DNA of 64,000 nucleotides from Thiocapsa imhoffii (lineage in GTDB: Bacteria > Pseudomonadota > Gammaproteobacteria > Chromatiales > Chromatiaceae), in the NCBI RefSeq assembly GCF_016583985.1, contig NZ_NRSD01000007.1:62001-126000 (forward strand), given 5' to 3'. The position numbers and the translations under genes are program-made. This document shows positions 9,166-19,272 of this stretch, in pieces; within the stretch, counting starts at the first letter, position 1, and every line of letters begins with the position of its first letter. The notes under the pieces were generated by a model. That model made no database searches. It saw only the letters and a program-made list of their open reading frames with translations, and was not told where the DNA came from.

Positions 9166-10134
9166 TCACGTCAGCGGAACAGGTGTGGCTCGCAGCGCCG
9201 CGATGATGCGATCCTCGAGCCAGTAATGCGGTCGGCCCGGCCAGCGACCGGCAATGAAGCCGACGTGTCCGCCATGATCGGCTAGCTCCAGGGTCACACC
9301 GGGGCCGAGTTCGTGCGCGTAGGGAATAGTGGTCGGATAGAGGAAGGGGTCATCGCGGGCATGGATGATGAGGGTTGGTGTCTGGATGCGCGGCAAGAAC
9401 CCCCGACAACTGGCCCGACTGTAATAGTCGAAGACGCCGGCGAAGCCGTTCAGCGGCGCGGTGATGCGATCATCGAAGTCATTGAAATCGAAGATCTCAT
9501 CGAGATCGACCGCGAGCGGGAAGGGGCGGGTGCGGAACTTGCGGCGCAGGCTCTCCTTGAGCTTGCTGATCAGATGGCGCCGATAGATCCGCGAGAATCC
9601 GAGATTGAGCCGCAGCATGGCATCGCGCAGCACGAACGGGACCGAAACGGCAATGGCGAAGCCAAGTGGTGACGCCTGTGTCTCCCCAAGATATTTCAGC
9701 AGCAGGTTGCCGCCGAGGGAGAATCCGATAGCCGCCCGCGGCGGGCCTTGCGGGTCACCCGCAAGCACCGCGAGCACCTCCGCGAGGTCGTCGCTCGCCC
9801 CGGAATGATAGGCGCGGTCGAGCCGGTTGGGTTCGTCGGAGCAGCCACGCAGATGAAGAAAGAGTGGTTGGAAGCCTTCGCGCATCAGCCGCTCGACCAA
9901 GGTGCCGGCATAGTGCGAATCCAAACCGCCTTCCAGTCCGTGGATCACCAACACCCGTGGACCGACGCTGGACGCGCAGGCGAGATCGATGAAATCACCA
10001 TCCGCCAGCTCGATCCGGCGCCGGTAGAGGTTGCGTGGCGGGGCGCGTCGTGAGAGTGCCGGCCAGATGGTCTGGAGGTGTCCGCCGGGTAGCCACCAGG
10101 CTGGTTTGAAGCCGCTCGGTGTGATCGAACCCAT
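9166..10134 (-). CDS. YheT-family alpha/beta hydrolase
   Basis: 322-residue alpha/beta hydrolase of the YheT/ABHD1-3 type. It has the family N-terminal signature PAWWLPGGHLQTIWP, the oxyanion segment VIHGLEGG, the nucleophile elbow GFSLGG, an acidic residue in IHARDDPF and the catalytic His in DHGGHVGF. Cytoplasmic, no signal peptide. In other bacteria these enzymes are poorly characterised esterases. It is divergent from tolC with about 230 bases between the two starts. Confidence 0.87.
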   Translation of the reverse strand: MGSITPSGFKPAWWLPGGHLQTIWPALSRRAPPRNLYRRRIELADGDFIDLACASSVGPRVLVIHGLEGGLDSHYAGTLVERLMREGFQPLFLHLRGCSDEPNRLDRAYHSGASDDLAEVLAVLAGDPQGPPRAAIGFSLGGNLLLKYLGETQASPLGFAIAVSVPFVLRDAMLRLNLGFSRIYRRHLISKLKESLRRKFRTRPFPLAVDLDEIFDFNDFDDRITAPLNGFAGVFDYYSRASCRGFLPRIQTPTLIIHARDDPFLYPTTIPYAHELGPGVTLELADHGGHVGFIAGRWPGRPHYWLEDRIIAALRATPVPLT

Positions 10135-10281
10135 CGTTGAAGTCCCAGCTCATGATTCCGATATCGACCTGCGCGCGGCGCGCCCCACGCGCGTCCCGAT
10201 AGGGTGGGTGCTGGCGTCACAGTGGGCGCCAACCCCCCGTGCGAGCAACGCCCGGATGACGCCGTGAGGGGGCGGCGTGGA

Positions 10282-10311
10282 TTGAGAGCCGACCCAGTTG
10301 TCCCCTATACT
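10282..10311 (+). promoter_or_regulatory. Sigma-70-type promoter for tolC-aroC
   Basis: TTGAGA (10282-10287) and TATACT (10306-10311) are separated by 18 bases, a good match to -35 and -10 boxes, and lie about 55 bases upstream of the tolC start codon. No operator palindrome is obvious around it. Confidence 0.5.
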
Positions 10312-10366
10312 CCGAGCACCAGCGTACCACCGAACGCACCTGCTCGACCTCCGAAGGGAACCCACC

Positions 10367-11719
10367 ATGCGAAGACGCGTTTTGTCACTGGCCGTGGCGT
10401 TGATCTGCGGATTGGCGTCAACGACCCAGGCCGCTGACCTACTTGAGATCTATGACCTGGCCGTGCAGAACGATCCACGCATCCGGGAGGCGGAGCAAGT
10501 GCTTTTTGCCACCCGCGAGGTGCAACCGCAGGCGCGGGCACTCTTGCTGCCGAATCTCGCGGTCCAGGGGACCGTTGATTATCAAAGCCTCGATGTCAGA
10601 GGGGTTGCGCCCGACGGGAGTCGCTTCAGTCGCTCCGAATCATTCGATAGTCAAGGCCTCCAGGCCGTTGTCAGCCAGACGGTGTATAACCGAGCGAGTT
10701 GGATGACGCTCAGCCAGACCGACAACATCCTGGCGCAAGCCGAAGCCCAATATCGCGACCAACAAATCGCCTTGATGGCAGCGACCACCGAGGCTTACTT
10801 CGGCGTGCTGCGCGCTGCCGACCTGGTCACGGTGCAGGCCTCGCTGGTGCGGGCGAATGAACGCCAACTCGAGCAATCCCGACAACGCTTCGAGGTTGGC
10901 CTGGTCGCCATCACCGATGTCAACGACAACCTGGCGGCCTTCGACCAATCGCGCGCTGATCTCATCACGGCTGAAAATCAGCTCGACAATGCCTGGGAGG
11001 CCTTGCGGCGGATCGTGGGACCGATTCAGACCCCGATCGCCCGCCTCGGGGATGCATTGCCGTTGACCCCGCCGGAACCGAACGACATCAATGTCTGGGC
11101 GGAGAGCGCGATGCGGGGAAACTTCGGCATCATCGCCGCGAGCGAGGCAGTCGGGGCCGCCAAAAAAGGGATCGAGATCGAGCGCTCGGGCTTCTATCCC
11201 TCGGTGAATCTGCAAGCCGGCTATGACATGGCGCGTTCGGGGACGGATTCACGCAACGACGCCGACCTGGGTTTCATCGGATTGCAGGTCAATGTGCCCA
11301 TCTACCAAGGCGGCGCGGTGACCTCGCGGACCCGTCAGGCAGGCTATAACTTCCGCGCGAGTCAGGATAATCTCGACGCCGTGCGGCGTCAGGTCGACCA
11401 ACAGGTGAAGGACGCCTTTCGCGGCATCACCTCGAGCATCGCCGATGTGAAGGCACGCCAAGCAGCGGTGGTTTCGGCCCGCTCCTCGCTGGAATCGACC
11501 GAGGCCGGTCAGGAAGTCGGAACGCGGACCCAGGTCGATGTCCTGAACGCGCAACGGCAACTGTTCCAGGCCGAGTTCGAGTATCTGAGCTCGCGCTATC
11601 AGTACATCATCAACGGCATTCTGCTCCACCAGGCGACCAGCACCCTCAACCGCGACATTCTCGCGCGTGGGAACGCCTGGCTCGATCCCTCCGACACCAT
11701 CGCGCCGCCCGCGAACTGA
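10367..11719 (+). CDS. tolC: TolC-family outer-membrane efflux protein
   Basis: 450-residue outer-membrane exit duct for type I secretion and tripartite efflux pumps. A signal peptide (MRRRVLSLAVALICG... ending in TTQA) is followed by two related halves of long helices and short beta segments, with the family openings DLLEIYDLAVQNDP and, in the second half, IEIERSGFYPSVNLQAGYD. Length is typical of TolC. The ATG at 10367 begins directly at the signal peptide; upstream in-frame codons are not needed. aroC starts three bases after its stop codon, so the two are likely co-transcribed. No inner-membrane pump genes are adjacent, in line with a shared, general-purpose TolC. Confidence 0.9.
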   Translation: MRRRVLSLAVALICGLASTTQAADLLEIYDLAVQNDPRIREAEQVLFATREVQPQARALLLPNLAVQGTVDYQSLDVRGVAPDGSRFSRSESFDSQGLQAVVSQTVYNRASWMTLSQTDNILAQAEAQYRDQQIALMAATTEAYFGVLRAADLVTVQASLVRANERQLEQSRQRFEVGLVAITDVNDNLAAFDQSRADLITAENQLDNAWEALRRIVGPIQTPIARLGDALPLTPPEPNDINVWAESAMRGNFGIIAASEAVGAAKKGIEIERSGFYPSVNLQAGYDMARSGTDSRNDADLGFIGLQVNVPIYQGGAVTSRTRQAGYNFRASQDNLDAVRRQVDQQVKDAFRGITSSIADVKARQAAVVSARSSLESTEAGQEVGTRTQVDVLNAQRQLFQAEFEYLSSRYQYIINGILLHQATSTLNRDILARGNAWLDPSDTIAPPAN

Positions 11720-11722
11720 ACC

Positions 11723-12823
11723 ATGTCTGGCAATAGCTTCGGGCGCCTCTTCGTCCTGACGGGCTTTGGCGAGAGCCACGGGCCGGCCATCGGCGGGATC
11801 GTCGATGGTTGTCCACCCGGACTCGCCCTGAGCGCCGCCGATCTCCAAGGCGACCTCGACCGCCGCAAGCCGGGTCAGTCGCGTCATACCACCCAGCGCC
11901 GCGAATCGGACCAGGTGGAGATCCTCTCGGGCGTGTTCGAGGGGTACACCACGGGAGCGCCCATCGCGCTCATGATTCGCAATGAGGATCAGCGTTCCAA
12001 GGACTACTCGGAGATCGCCGCGCGCTATCGCCCCGGCCATGCCGATTACACCTACGATCAGAAGTACGGTCGTCGCGACTACCGGGGCGGCGGTCGCTCC
12101 TCGGCACGCGAAACCGCGGTGCGGGTTGCCGCGGGCGCGATCGCGAAGAAGTATCTGCGTCTCCATGCAGGGATCCTGATTCGGGGCTATCTCTCGCAAC
12201 TCGGCCCCATCCGCCCCGTGGGATTCGATTGGGACGAGGTCGAGCGCAACCCCTTCTTCTGTCCCTGTGCCGAGACGGTGCCCCGGCTGGAAGCCTACAT
12301 GGATGCGCTGCGCAAAGAGGGTGACTCGATCGGCGCGGCGGTGACGGTGACCGCCAGTGGCATGCCCACCGGGCTCGGCGAACCCATCTTCGATCGGCTC
12401 GATGCCGACATTGCCCATGCCATGATGAGCATCAATGCCGTCAAGGGGGTCGAGATCGGCGCGGGATTCGCCAGCATCGAACAAAAAGGCACCGAACACC
12501 GTGATGAGATGACGCCCGCGGGCTTCCTCTCGAACAACGCGGGCGGGATCCTCGGGGGGATCTCCTCGGGCCAGGATCTGTGTGTCCGGATCGCCCTCAA
12601 GCCCACTTCGAGTATCCGGCTGGCCGGTCGCACCATCGACACGCACGGACAGGCGACCGAGGTCGTCACCAAGGGGCGTCATGATCCCTGCGTGGGCATC
12701 CGGGCGACGCCCATCGCCGAGGCCATGCTGGCCTTGGTCGTGATGGATCACTTCCTCCGCCAGCGTGCCCAAAACGCGGGCATCACCCCGCCGGTCATGC
12801 CCATCCCCGCCGCCGCGCGTTGA
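11723..12823 (+). CDS. aroC: Chorismate synthase
   Basis: 366 residues; catalyses the last step to chorismate, removing phosphate from 5-enolpyruvylshikimate-3-phosphate with reduced FMN as cofactor. The N-terminal signature [18 protein letters not shown], the central [12 protein letters not shown] block and the C-terminal [13 protein letters not shown] segment are all present and the length matches the family. It follows tolC by three bases and precedes an MFS transporter; no other aromatic-pathway gene is nearby. Confidence 0.97.
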   Translation: MSGNSFGRLFVLTGFGESHGPAIGGIVDGCPPGLALSAADLQGDLDRRKPGQSRHTTQRRESDQVEILSGVFEGYTTGAPIALMIRNEDQRSKDYSEIAARYRPGHADYTYDQKYGRRDYRGGGRSSARETAVRVAAGAIAKKYLRLHAGILIRGYLSQLGPIRPVGFDWDEVERNPFFCPCAETVPRLEAYMDALRKEGDSIGAAVTVTASGMPTGLGEPIFDRLDADIAHAMMSINAVKGVEIGAGFASIEQKGTEHRDEMTPAGFLSNNAGGILGGISSGQDLCVRIALKPTSSIRLAGRTIDTHGQATEVVTKGRHDPCVGIRATPIAEAMLALVVMDHFLRQRAQNAGITPPVMPIPAAAR

Positions 12824-12876
12824 TCTAGGGCGACAACCGCGGCGTGGAGCGTCGCTCCGCCCGGGGATCCACCGCC

Positions 12877-14040
12877 ATGCCGTACTGGCAACTCTCCGGT
12901 TATTACTTTTTCTATTTCGCGGCACTGGGCGCGATGGTGCCCTTCTGGGGGCCCTATCTCCAGTCGCGGGGGTTCGATGCCCTCGCCATCGGCCAGCTCA
13001 TGGCGATCTTGGTCGGTACCAAGATCGTCGCCCCCATGCTGTGGGGGCAGATCGTCGATGTGACCGGACAGCGCATGCCGATCGTGCGGCTCAGCGCGCT
13101 CGCCGCGGCCCTGACGTTCCTTGGCATCTTTTTCGCCGACGGTTTTTGGGCCATCGCCGCGGTCATGGTCCTGTTCAGTTTTTTCTGGAACGCCTCTTTG
13201 CCCCAGATGGAGGCGGTCACCTTCAATCACTTGGGTGAACGCCCCGCCAGTTATGCCCTGGTGCGCGTGTGGGGCTCGGTCGGATTCATTCTGGTGGTCG
13301 CGATCCTCGGACTGCAACTGGAAGTCGCCGCGCTGTCGGTGGTGCCCCTGTGGGTGTTGGTGCTCTTCGGTGGGATCTGGTTGGCCACCCTGGTGGTGCC
13401 GGACAGCGCGCCGGTCCGCGTGACGCATGCCGAGCTCGGGCTGCGGGGGATCTTGAGACGACCCGAGGTCTTGGCCTTTTTGCTCGCCTGCTTCCTGATG
13501 CAGTTGAGCCACGGGGTCTATTACGCCTTCTATTCCATCCGGCTCGGCGAGGTGGGCTATACGAGCGCGGCGATCGGGGGGCTCTGGGCGCTGGGCGTGA
13601 TTGCCGAGGTCCTAATTTTCCTGGTGATGCGCCGATTGCTGGAACGGTTCGGGGCACGACGCGTTTTACTCTGGAGTCTGGGCCTAGCGGTCGTGCGTTG
13701 GTTACTCATCGGTGCCTTCGTCGAGATTCTCGCCGTGGCCCTATTGGCGCAACTCCTGCACGCGGCGACGTTCGGGACCTTTCATGCCGGGGCGATCTAT
13801 CTGGTTCATCTCTATTTCACCGGGCGCACCCAGGGGCGTGGTCAGGCCCTCTACAATAGCCTCAGTTTCGGCGCGGGCGGTGCCGCTGGCAGCCTGATCG
13901 GGGGACTGCTGTGGGTGACACAGGGTGCGGCGGTCACCTTCGCAACCGCCGCGGCCGCCGCGCTGCTGGGTCTGATCGCGGCCTATTGGTGGGTTGTGGA
14001 GCCCGCTGAGCGCATCGAGAGCGCCGACCCGGACCACTGA
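12877..14040 (+). CDS. MFS transporter (HcaT/phenylpropionate-permease-like)
   Basis: 387-residue major facilitator protein with about twelve membrane segments. The N-terminal pattern (WQLSGYYFFYFAALGAMVPFW) and the loop GYTSAAIGGL resemble the nucleoside/3-phenylpropionate (HcaT/NupG-like) branch of the superfamily. I chose ATG 12877 because it leads straight into the first membrane segment; the longer upstream frame would add only charged residues. It follows aroC by 53 bases on the same strand. Substrate cannot be read from the sequence. Confidence 0.83.
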   Translation: MPYWQLSGYYFFYFAALGAMVPFWGPYLQSRGFDALAIGQLMAILVGTKIVAPMLWGQIVDVTGQRMPIVRLSALAAALTFLGIFFADGFWAIAAVMVLFSFFWNASLPQMEAVTFNHLGERPASYALVRVWGSVGFILVVAILGLQLEVAALSVVPLWVLVLFGGIWLATLVVPDSAPVRVTHAELGLRGILRRPEVLAFLLACFLMQLSHGVYYAFYSIRLGEVGYTSAAIGGLWALGVIAEVLIFLVMRRLLERFGARRVLLWSLGLAVVRWLLIGAFVEILAVALLAQLLHAATFGTFHAGAIYLVHLYFTGRTQGRGQALYNSLSFGAGGAAGSLIGGLLWVTQGAAVTFATAAAAALLGLIAAYWWVVEPAERIESADPDH

Positions 14041-14207
14041 GTGCCCCCGATCACCCGCGCCACTGTGCCAGGGTGATCCGATCGAAAGGGCATTCGCTCA
14101 ACCGCCGAGCCACGGCCTCGCGTGTTATCCTAATCCCATTCGCGTGGCATCCAGGATGCCACTCCCATGGCGCGGCCTCGTGTCAGATTGTGTCTTACCC
14201 CATCTCC

Positions 14208-16298
14208 ATGCCAGCAGATCAAGGTCCCTATCAGCTCCGTCCCGGTCGCCGTTATCCCAATGGGGCAACGGTCGAAGACGACGGGGTCAATTTCTCCGTG
14301 TTCAGCCGTCATGCGTGCGGTGCCGAGCTGCTGCTCTACGAAGACGCGGCGAGCGCGGAACCTTTTCAGATCATCCGGCTCGATCCCGAAGTCAACCACA
14401 CCTTCTTTTCGTGGCATGTCCTGGTCGTCGACCTCCCGCCCGGGACACACTACACCTGGCGGATGGACGGTCCCTTCGATCCGCGCGGTCACGGTTGGCG
14501 GTTCAACTCGGCGGTCGAGCTCGTCGATCCCTGGGCGCGGGCGGTGAACATCTGCGATTGGGACCGCTGGCGACGGTTACGCGTCGGGGTGCAACCGCAC
14601 GATTCGCCCCGCGCCATGGTGTTGGCCGAGGATTATGACTGGGAAGGGGATACCCCCATTCGACTGCCCACCGAACAGACCATCATCTATGAGTTGCACG
14701 TGGGCGGCTTCACGCGTCACCAGAGCTCCGGTGTCGCGCATCCTGGGACCTTTCTCGGGCTGATCGAGAAGATTCCCTATCTAACCGAGCTCGGTATCAC
14801 CCATATCGAGTTGATGCCGGTGATGGCCTTCGACGAACAGGACGTCCCACCGAATGTCTGGGATGCGGGACTGCGCAATTTCTGGGGCTATAGCACCTTC
14901 GGTTTCTTCTCTCCGCACCCCGGATACTGTGTCACCCCGCAGCAGGGGACACATCGTCGTGAGTTCCGCGACATGGTCAAGGCCCTGCACAAGGCGGGTA
15001 TCGGCGTTATCCTCGACGTGGTGTTCAACCACACCAGCGAGGGCGGGGCGGGCGGACCGACGATGAGTTTCAAGGGTCTGGGTAATGAGACCTTCTATTG
15101 TCTCGACCACCTCGATCACAGTCTCTATCTGGATTTCTCGGGCTGTGGCAATACCGTGAATGCCAACCATCCGGTGGTCTCGCGGTTCATCCTGGATGCG
15201 CTCGAGTACTGGGTGCGCGAGATGCACGTCGATGGGTTCCGGTTCGACCTCGCTAGCGCCATGGCGCGCGATGGCGATGGACGACCCATGGCGAATCCGC
15301 CCGTGCTCTGGGGCATCGAGCTGTCCGATACGCTCAACGCCTCGAAGATCATCGCCGAGGCCTGGGATGCCGCTGGACTCTATCAGGTCGGGAGCTTCCC
15401 GGGTTATCGTTGGATGGAATGGAACGGCTGTTTTCGCGACAGCGTGCGCCGTTTCGTGCGAGGTGATTCCGGCCTGGTGCCCGAGATCGCCACCCGGCTG
15501 TCGGGCAGCAGCGACCTCTACCAGGCCAATCTGCGCCAGCCGATTAACAGTGTGAACTTCGTGACCTGTCACGATGGCTTCACCCTGTGGGATCTGGTCT
15601 CCTATGAGCGCAAGGACAATCTGGCGAATCATGAGGACAACCGCGACGGAACCAATGACAATCTGAGCTGGAACTGTGGCATCGAGGGTGAGGCGGATGA
15701 TCCCGAAATCCTCCTGCTGCGTCGTCGTCAAGCCAAAAATCTCCTGACACTGACCTTTCTGAGTCAAGGCGTCCCGATGCTCTCGGCGGGCGATGAGGTG
15801 CTGCGGACCCAGCAAGGAAACAACAATGTCTGGTGCCAGGACAATGATTTGGGGTGGTTCGATTGGAGGTTGGTCGAGCGCAATCGCGAGATGTTCCGGT
15901 TCGTGCGTGGTCTGATCGCCTTGCGGAAACGTCATGCCAGTCTACGCCGGCGCCACTTCCTCAGCGGCCAGCCACGCGGCACGGCGAACCGGCCTGACGT
16001 GGTCTGGCATGGAACTCGCTTAGATCAACCGCCCTGGGACGACCCCGAAGCCCGGGTGCTGGCTTTCACACTGGCGCCGGCGCGCCAGGACGAGGACATG
16101 CTGCATGTGCTCGTAAACATGGACAGCGAGGCACATCGGTTCGAGATCCCACTCATGCAGGGGCAAGCCTGGCACACGGCGCTCGACACCGGGAGAGCGA
16201 GTCCAACCGATCTGGTGTGGCCGGAAGCCCAGCTCCCGATCCAAGGCGGCATGGTGCTAGTGCGGGCACGGAGCATCCAGGTGCTCGAAGGGCGTTGA
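14208..16298 (+). CDS. glgX: Glycogen debranching enzyme GlgX (GH13, isoamylase type)
   Basis: 696-residue alpha-1,6-glucosidase that removes short branches from glycogen. An N-terminal CBM48 domain (about 1-130) precedes the GH13 barrel. The four conserved regions are visible: DVVFNHTSEG, DGFRFDLAS (nucleophile Asp), IIAEAWDAAG (acid Glu) and VNFVTCHDGFTLWDLVSY. ATG 14208 (MPADQGPYQLRPG) fits the family start; the longer open frame upstream lacks family features. It opens a glycogen cluster with the GH57 and DUF4912 genes that follow on the same strand. Confidence 0.94.
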   Translation: MPADQGPYQLRPGRRYPNGATVEDDGVNFSVFSRHACGAELLLYEDAASAEPFQIIRLDPEVNHTFFSWHVLVVDLPPGTHYTWRMDGPFDPRGHGWRFNSAVELVDPWARAVNICDWDRWRRLRVGVQPHDSPRAMVLAEDYDWEGDTPIRLPTEQTIIYELHVGGFTRHQSSGVAHPGTFLGLIEKIPYLTELGITHIELMPVMAFDEQDVPPNVWDAGLRNFWGYSTFGFFSPHPGYCVTPQQGTHRREFRDMVKALHKAGIGVILDVVFNHTSEGGAGGPTMSFKGLGNETFYCLDHLDHSLYLDFSGCGNTVNANHPVVSRFILDALEYWVREMHVDGFRFDLASAMARDGDGRPMANPPVLWGIELSDTLNASKIIAEAWDAAGLYQVGSFPGYRWMEWNGCFRDSVRRFVRGDSGLVPEIATRLSGSSDLYQANLRQPINSVNFVTCHDGFTLWDLVSYERKDNLANHEDNRDGTNDNLSWNCGIEGEADDPEILLLRRRQAKNLLTLTFLSQGVPMLSAGDEVLRTQQGNNNVWCQDNDLGWFDWRLVERNREMFRFVRGLIALRKRHASLRRRHFLSGQPRGTANRPDVVWHGTRLDQPPWDDPEARVLAFTLAPARQDEDMLHVLVNMDSEAHRFEIPLMQGQAWHTALDTGRASPTDLVWPEAQLPIQGGMVLVRARSIQVLEGR

Positions 16299-16427
16299 CC
16301 CAGAACCCGGGCGCAACGATGGTGAACCGAGCCCCGGGCCAATGGACTGATCGGTTGCGGGGCAGGCGGTCGCCTTGTGAACCCTGATTGCAGACTCATC
16401 CAGGCTTTGACCGAACCGTGGTGATTC

Positions 16428-17651
16428 ATGATGCGCACCGACATCCATCACGCACTGGGCTTGCACATGCATCAGCCGCCCGGCAATCTGCGACTCTTGA
16501 TCGAATCGGCTCCCTGGGAGGCGGAAGAGATCATGCGCTGCTACGACCGGGTGCCCCGTTACGCCCTGGCCTATCAGGATGTCGCCCGTCTGCATGTCGG
16601 GTTCTCCGGCGTGCTCTTGGAGCAGTTGCGCGACCCGGTGATCATCGATCGCTACCGCCACATTCTGGATATTCCCGCCATGCTCGACCGCTATCGGGAA
16701 GCCGAGAATATCGAGCTGATCGGCATGGGCTATTACCATCCGATCTTCCCCTTGATCCCGCGCGCTGACTGGGCCGAGCAGTTGCACGCCGGGCGGGCAC
16801 TCATGCAGGAGGTCTTCGGACGTGCGCCACGGGGGTTCTGGCCACCCGAGATGGCCTTCACCATGGCGATGATCCCGTCATTAGTGCGGGCCGGTTACGA
16901 TTATGTGGTGGTTGATGGAGTTCATGTGCGGCCAGAGGATGGCATCAGTGATCTCTTTCGCCCCTATGTCGCCTGCGAGGAGGGGGTCTGCATCAACGTG
17001 GTTCCACGTGATCGGGTCGTGTCCAATGCTCAGGAAAGCGGGCTAAACCCCCAGTGGTTCCACCATGAGGTCATGGAGCGCGTGAGCACATCCCCACGCC
17101 ACGATGAGCCTCGGCTGGTGACCACCTGGTCGGATGGCGAGAACGGTGGTTGGTTTCGCCAGACCCATGAACCATCAGGCTTCTTCGGTCATTTCTTCGT
17201 GCCCTATATGGAGCAGGTGCGGGCCGGAACCTCTGAGATCTTCCCCGTGAAGCTTGCGGATGCACTCGCCGCTCGCCTCCCGACGGCACGTGCGCGGGTC
17301 CAAACCGGTGCCTGGAATGTCGGGGCCACGTCCGGCCAGGATCTCTCGCAGTGGGCTGGCAGCCCTCGCCAACGGGGCGCCGTTCAGGAACTTGAGCAAC
17401 TGAGCGCGCGCTTCTGGGATCTCCACCAACGGTTCGAACAGACGGGTGCTCAGACACCAGAGTCGATGCGGCAGGCCCGACGTCTCATCCTCGAAGCCGA
17501 AACCAGTTGTTTCCTGTTTTGGGGCGATTCCTGGATCCCCCATTTGTCCGCGCGAACCCAGCAGGCCACGGCCGCGTTGGACGCGAGCGAGTCGCTGCTC
17601 GCGAACGCCCCCGCGTCTCGTGACCAGGGCACGGGCGGCCCAGTCGCATGA
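16428..17651 (+). CDS. Glycoside hydrolase family 57 protein
   Basis: 407 residues of the GH57 alpha-glucan enzyme family. Visible conserved regions are LHMHQPPG near the N-terminus, GMGYYHPI, WPPEMAF (holding the probable nucleophile Glu) and TTWSDGENGGWF (holding the probable acid/base Asp). No signal peptide, so it should act on intracellular glycogen or maltodextrin. It sits 129 bases downstream of glgX and just upstream of the DUF4912 gene; this trio is common in glycogen gene clusters. Whether it is an amylase, branching enzyme or 4-alpha-glucanotransferase cannot be decided here. Confidence 0.88.
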   Translation: MMRTDIHHALGLHMHQPPGNLRLLIESAPWEAEEIMRCYDRVPRYALAYQDVARLHVGFSGVLLEQLRDPVIIDRYRHILDIPAMLDRYREAENIELIGMGYYHPIFPLIPRADWAEQLHAGRALMQEVFGRAPRGFWPPEMAFTMAMIPSLVRAGYDYVVVDGVHVRPEDGISDLFRPYVACEEGVCINVVPRDRVVSNAQESGLNPQWFHHEVMERVSTSPRHDEPRLVTTWSDGENGGWFRQTHEPSGFFGHFFVPYMEQVRAGTSEIFPVKLADALAARLPTARARVQTGAWNVGATSGQDLSQWAGSPRQRGAVQELEQLSARFWDLHQRFEQTGAQTPESMRQARRLILEAETSCFLFWGDSWIPHLSARTQQATAALDASESLLANAPASRDQGTGGPVA

Positions 17652-17706
17652 GCGAAGCCGCGGCTGACTGTCATTGCAGCACCGTTCGGGTGCGGAGCAT
17701 GACCGG

Positions 17707-18789
17707 ATGAACCACGGCCTCTTTCCACAGTTCCCGTGCTTGGATCAGGGCACCCGAGTGGTCATCGCCGAGGCCGCGAACGGCGCGCTGATGGCATTCT
17801 GGTCGCTCGCGAGCGACGACTGGATGCCGGCATCCGCGGCCTTCTTGCGTGACGGTCTGCGAGCGAATCCAGTGCTGCGTGTTTACCGCCTGCGCGAGGC
17901 CAGCAGCGAGAAGTTGATCGAAACCGCTTCGCTGTCGCTGAGCGGTCCAAGCGGAGCGGGCGAACAGCGATTCGAGATCGGTGGGTGCACCGGGCGCTAC
18001 CGAGCGGAGCTCGGTCTGAGTGATCACGCCGGTGGCTGGTTGATGCTGGTGCGCTCGAACCTGCTCGAATATGGCGCGCGTCTCGAAGTGGACCTGGAGC
18101 GATTGGCGTTGCGATCGGTGAGGGCATCCGTGTCCGCGCACGGGTCGCCTTTGCCTAGGTCAACCGTCCACGCGACAGAAGCAGGTGGCGGTCAGGCAGC
18201 TGCGCTGCGCTCCGCACGCGAGACCGTCCTCGAACCAAGATCTGGTCAGCCGCTGGGATCCGCAACGGCCATCCAGACCGACGCGCCGCTTGCCGACCAC
18301 GACCGAGAGCGGGCGGGAATGCCTTGTGCAAGTTCCCTGCAGGGTGACGAGAGTGCGGAAACTCGGACGAGTTGGGTCAAATCATCCCTCGATGGATCAG
18401 ATCAAGACCTCGGATCCATTCTCCAAGACGAACTAGGCGAACTAGACGAGCAGGGCGAGGCGTGGTTAGCGGCTCGATCTGATCAGATCTCTTCCCTTCA
18501 ACCCCCGTCTACTCAGGATGAACGTGTATGGGCAACGGTGGCCTCGCCCACGGCGCCGCTGGTCTATGGACAAGCAGTGCCGCGCACCGACCGGGTGCTG
18601 ATCGAGGCTGAGCTGCGCGTCAACGGATGTGCGCCGCCCGGGATGAAGATCGACCTGTTTGGGCAAGCCTATCGCGTGGGTCCCGGGGGGCGATTTCAAT
18701 TCAGCATCCCTGTTGACGACGTCGATTTGATCCGACGTGCCCTGGCGTTGCATCCACCCGAATTGATCGACCGTGACGCCCTCGATTGA
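17707..18789 (+). CDS. DUF4912 domain-containing protein
   Basis: 360 residues from ATG 17707. The N-terminal ~130 residues match the DUF4912 pattern: an LMAFWSLASDDW strand, then LRVYRL, then GRYRAELG and LMLVRSNLLEYG. A long, poorly ordered, Ser/Glu/Asp-rich linker (about 140-275) leads to a second, related short block at the C-terminus (LIEAELRVNGCAPPGMKIDLFG). DUF4912 proteins are often next to GH57 or trehalose/glycogen enzymes and are presumed to bind carbohydrate; function is not established. It is the last gene of the glgX-GH57 cluster. Confidence 0.8.
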   Translation: MNHGLFPQFPCLDQGTRVVIAEAANGALMAFWSLASDDWMPASAAFLRDGLRANPVLRVYRLREASSEKLIETASLSLSGPSGAGEQRFEIGGCTGRYRAELGLSDHAGGWLMLVRSNLLEYGARLEVDLERLALRSVRASVSAHGSPLPRSTVHATEAGGGQAAALRSARETVLEPRSGQPLGSATAIQTDAPLADHDRERAGMPCASSLQGDESAETRTSWVKSSLDGSDQDLGSILQDELGELDEQGEAWLAARSDQISSLQPPSTQDERVWATVASPTAPLVYGQAVPRTDRVLIEAELRVNGCAPPGMKIDLFGQAYRVGPGGRFQFSIPVDDVDLIRRALALHPPELIDRDALD

Positions 18790-18870
18790 ATCCACTGCTG
18801 CGGCGGACCGAGACCCAGGCGCATGGTCCGGGTGGCAGGCGAAGCGGGCCTTGCTGCCCCCAACCGTGAA

Positions 18871-19044
18871 CTAGACCGAGGATGTGGTCTGCGTGGAGTC
18901 AATCGCTTGGGACTTCACAGCTTTCGCCTTCTCAGCGTCCTCCTGGCGCATGCGTCGAATGACCGCGAGTTGCCACAGGCAGAAGGCCATGGCGCTCCCG
19001 AAGAAGAGTAGGATCTGCAGGGCCTTGAAGGTTGAATAATCCAT
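18871..19044 (-). CDS. 57-residue single-pass membrane protein
   Basis: Small open frame: MDYSTFKALQ, then a hydrophobic stretch ILLFFGSAMAFCLWQLAVI, then a basic, charged tail (RRMRQEDAEKAKAVK) ending at TAG. GGAG lies six bases before the ATG. The layout is one membrane helix with a positively charged cytoplasmic tail. This is the form of many small inner-membrane proteins and cytochrome-complex accessory subunits. The family is not recognised. It runs opposite to the glycogen cluster and is divergent from yebG. Confidence 0.62.
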   Translation of the reverse strand: MDYSTFKALQILLFFGSAMAFCLWQLAVIRRMRQEDAEKAKAVKSQAIDSTQTTSSV

Positions 19045-19213
19045 CGCTTGCTCCGTTTGGTGGTCTGGTAACCAGACCTACATCGATCCAACCCCGGATG
19101 GTCTCAAGAGACGAAAACCAGGAAGAGCGCGTGGTTGCTCTTGCTTCTTCGAACCCGACGGGGCTTGTCAGGTTCAAGCGCCAGTGCCCACGAGGTCCAT
19201 AACGGCTCCTCAA

Positions 19214-19243
19214 TTCAACTGCCCTAATCGACAGGGTTATACT
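19214..19243 (+). promoter_or_regulatory. yebG promoter with candidate LexA (SOS) box
   Basis: CTGC-N8-ACAG at 19219-19234 differs by one base from the core LexA site CTGT-N8-ACAG and overlaps a plausible promoter: TTCAAC (19214-19219) and TATACT (19238-19243), spaced by 18 bases. It lies 30 bases ahead of yebG, which is a LexA-controlled gene in Escherichia coli. This fits SOS control but rests on one site with one mismatch. Confidence 0.45.
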
Positions 19244-19272
19244 CATCCCGAATCCCGCCACTGGACCCGACC

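Noticed and set aside
11249..12925. Minus-strand 558-residue open frame
   Set aside because: Antisense of tolC and aroC; its Gly/Arg/His-rich translation has no family features.
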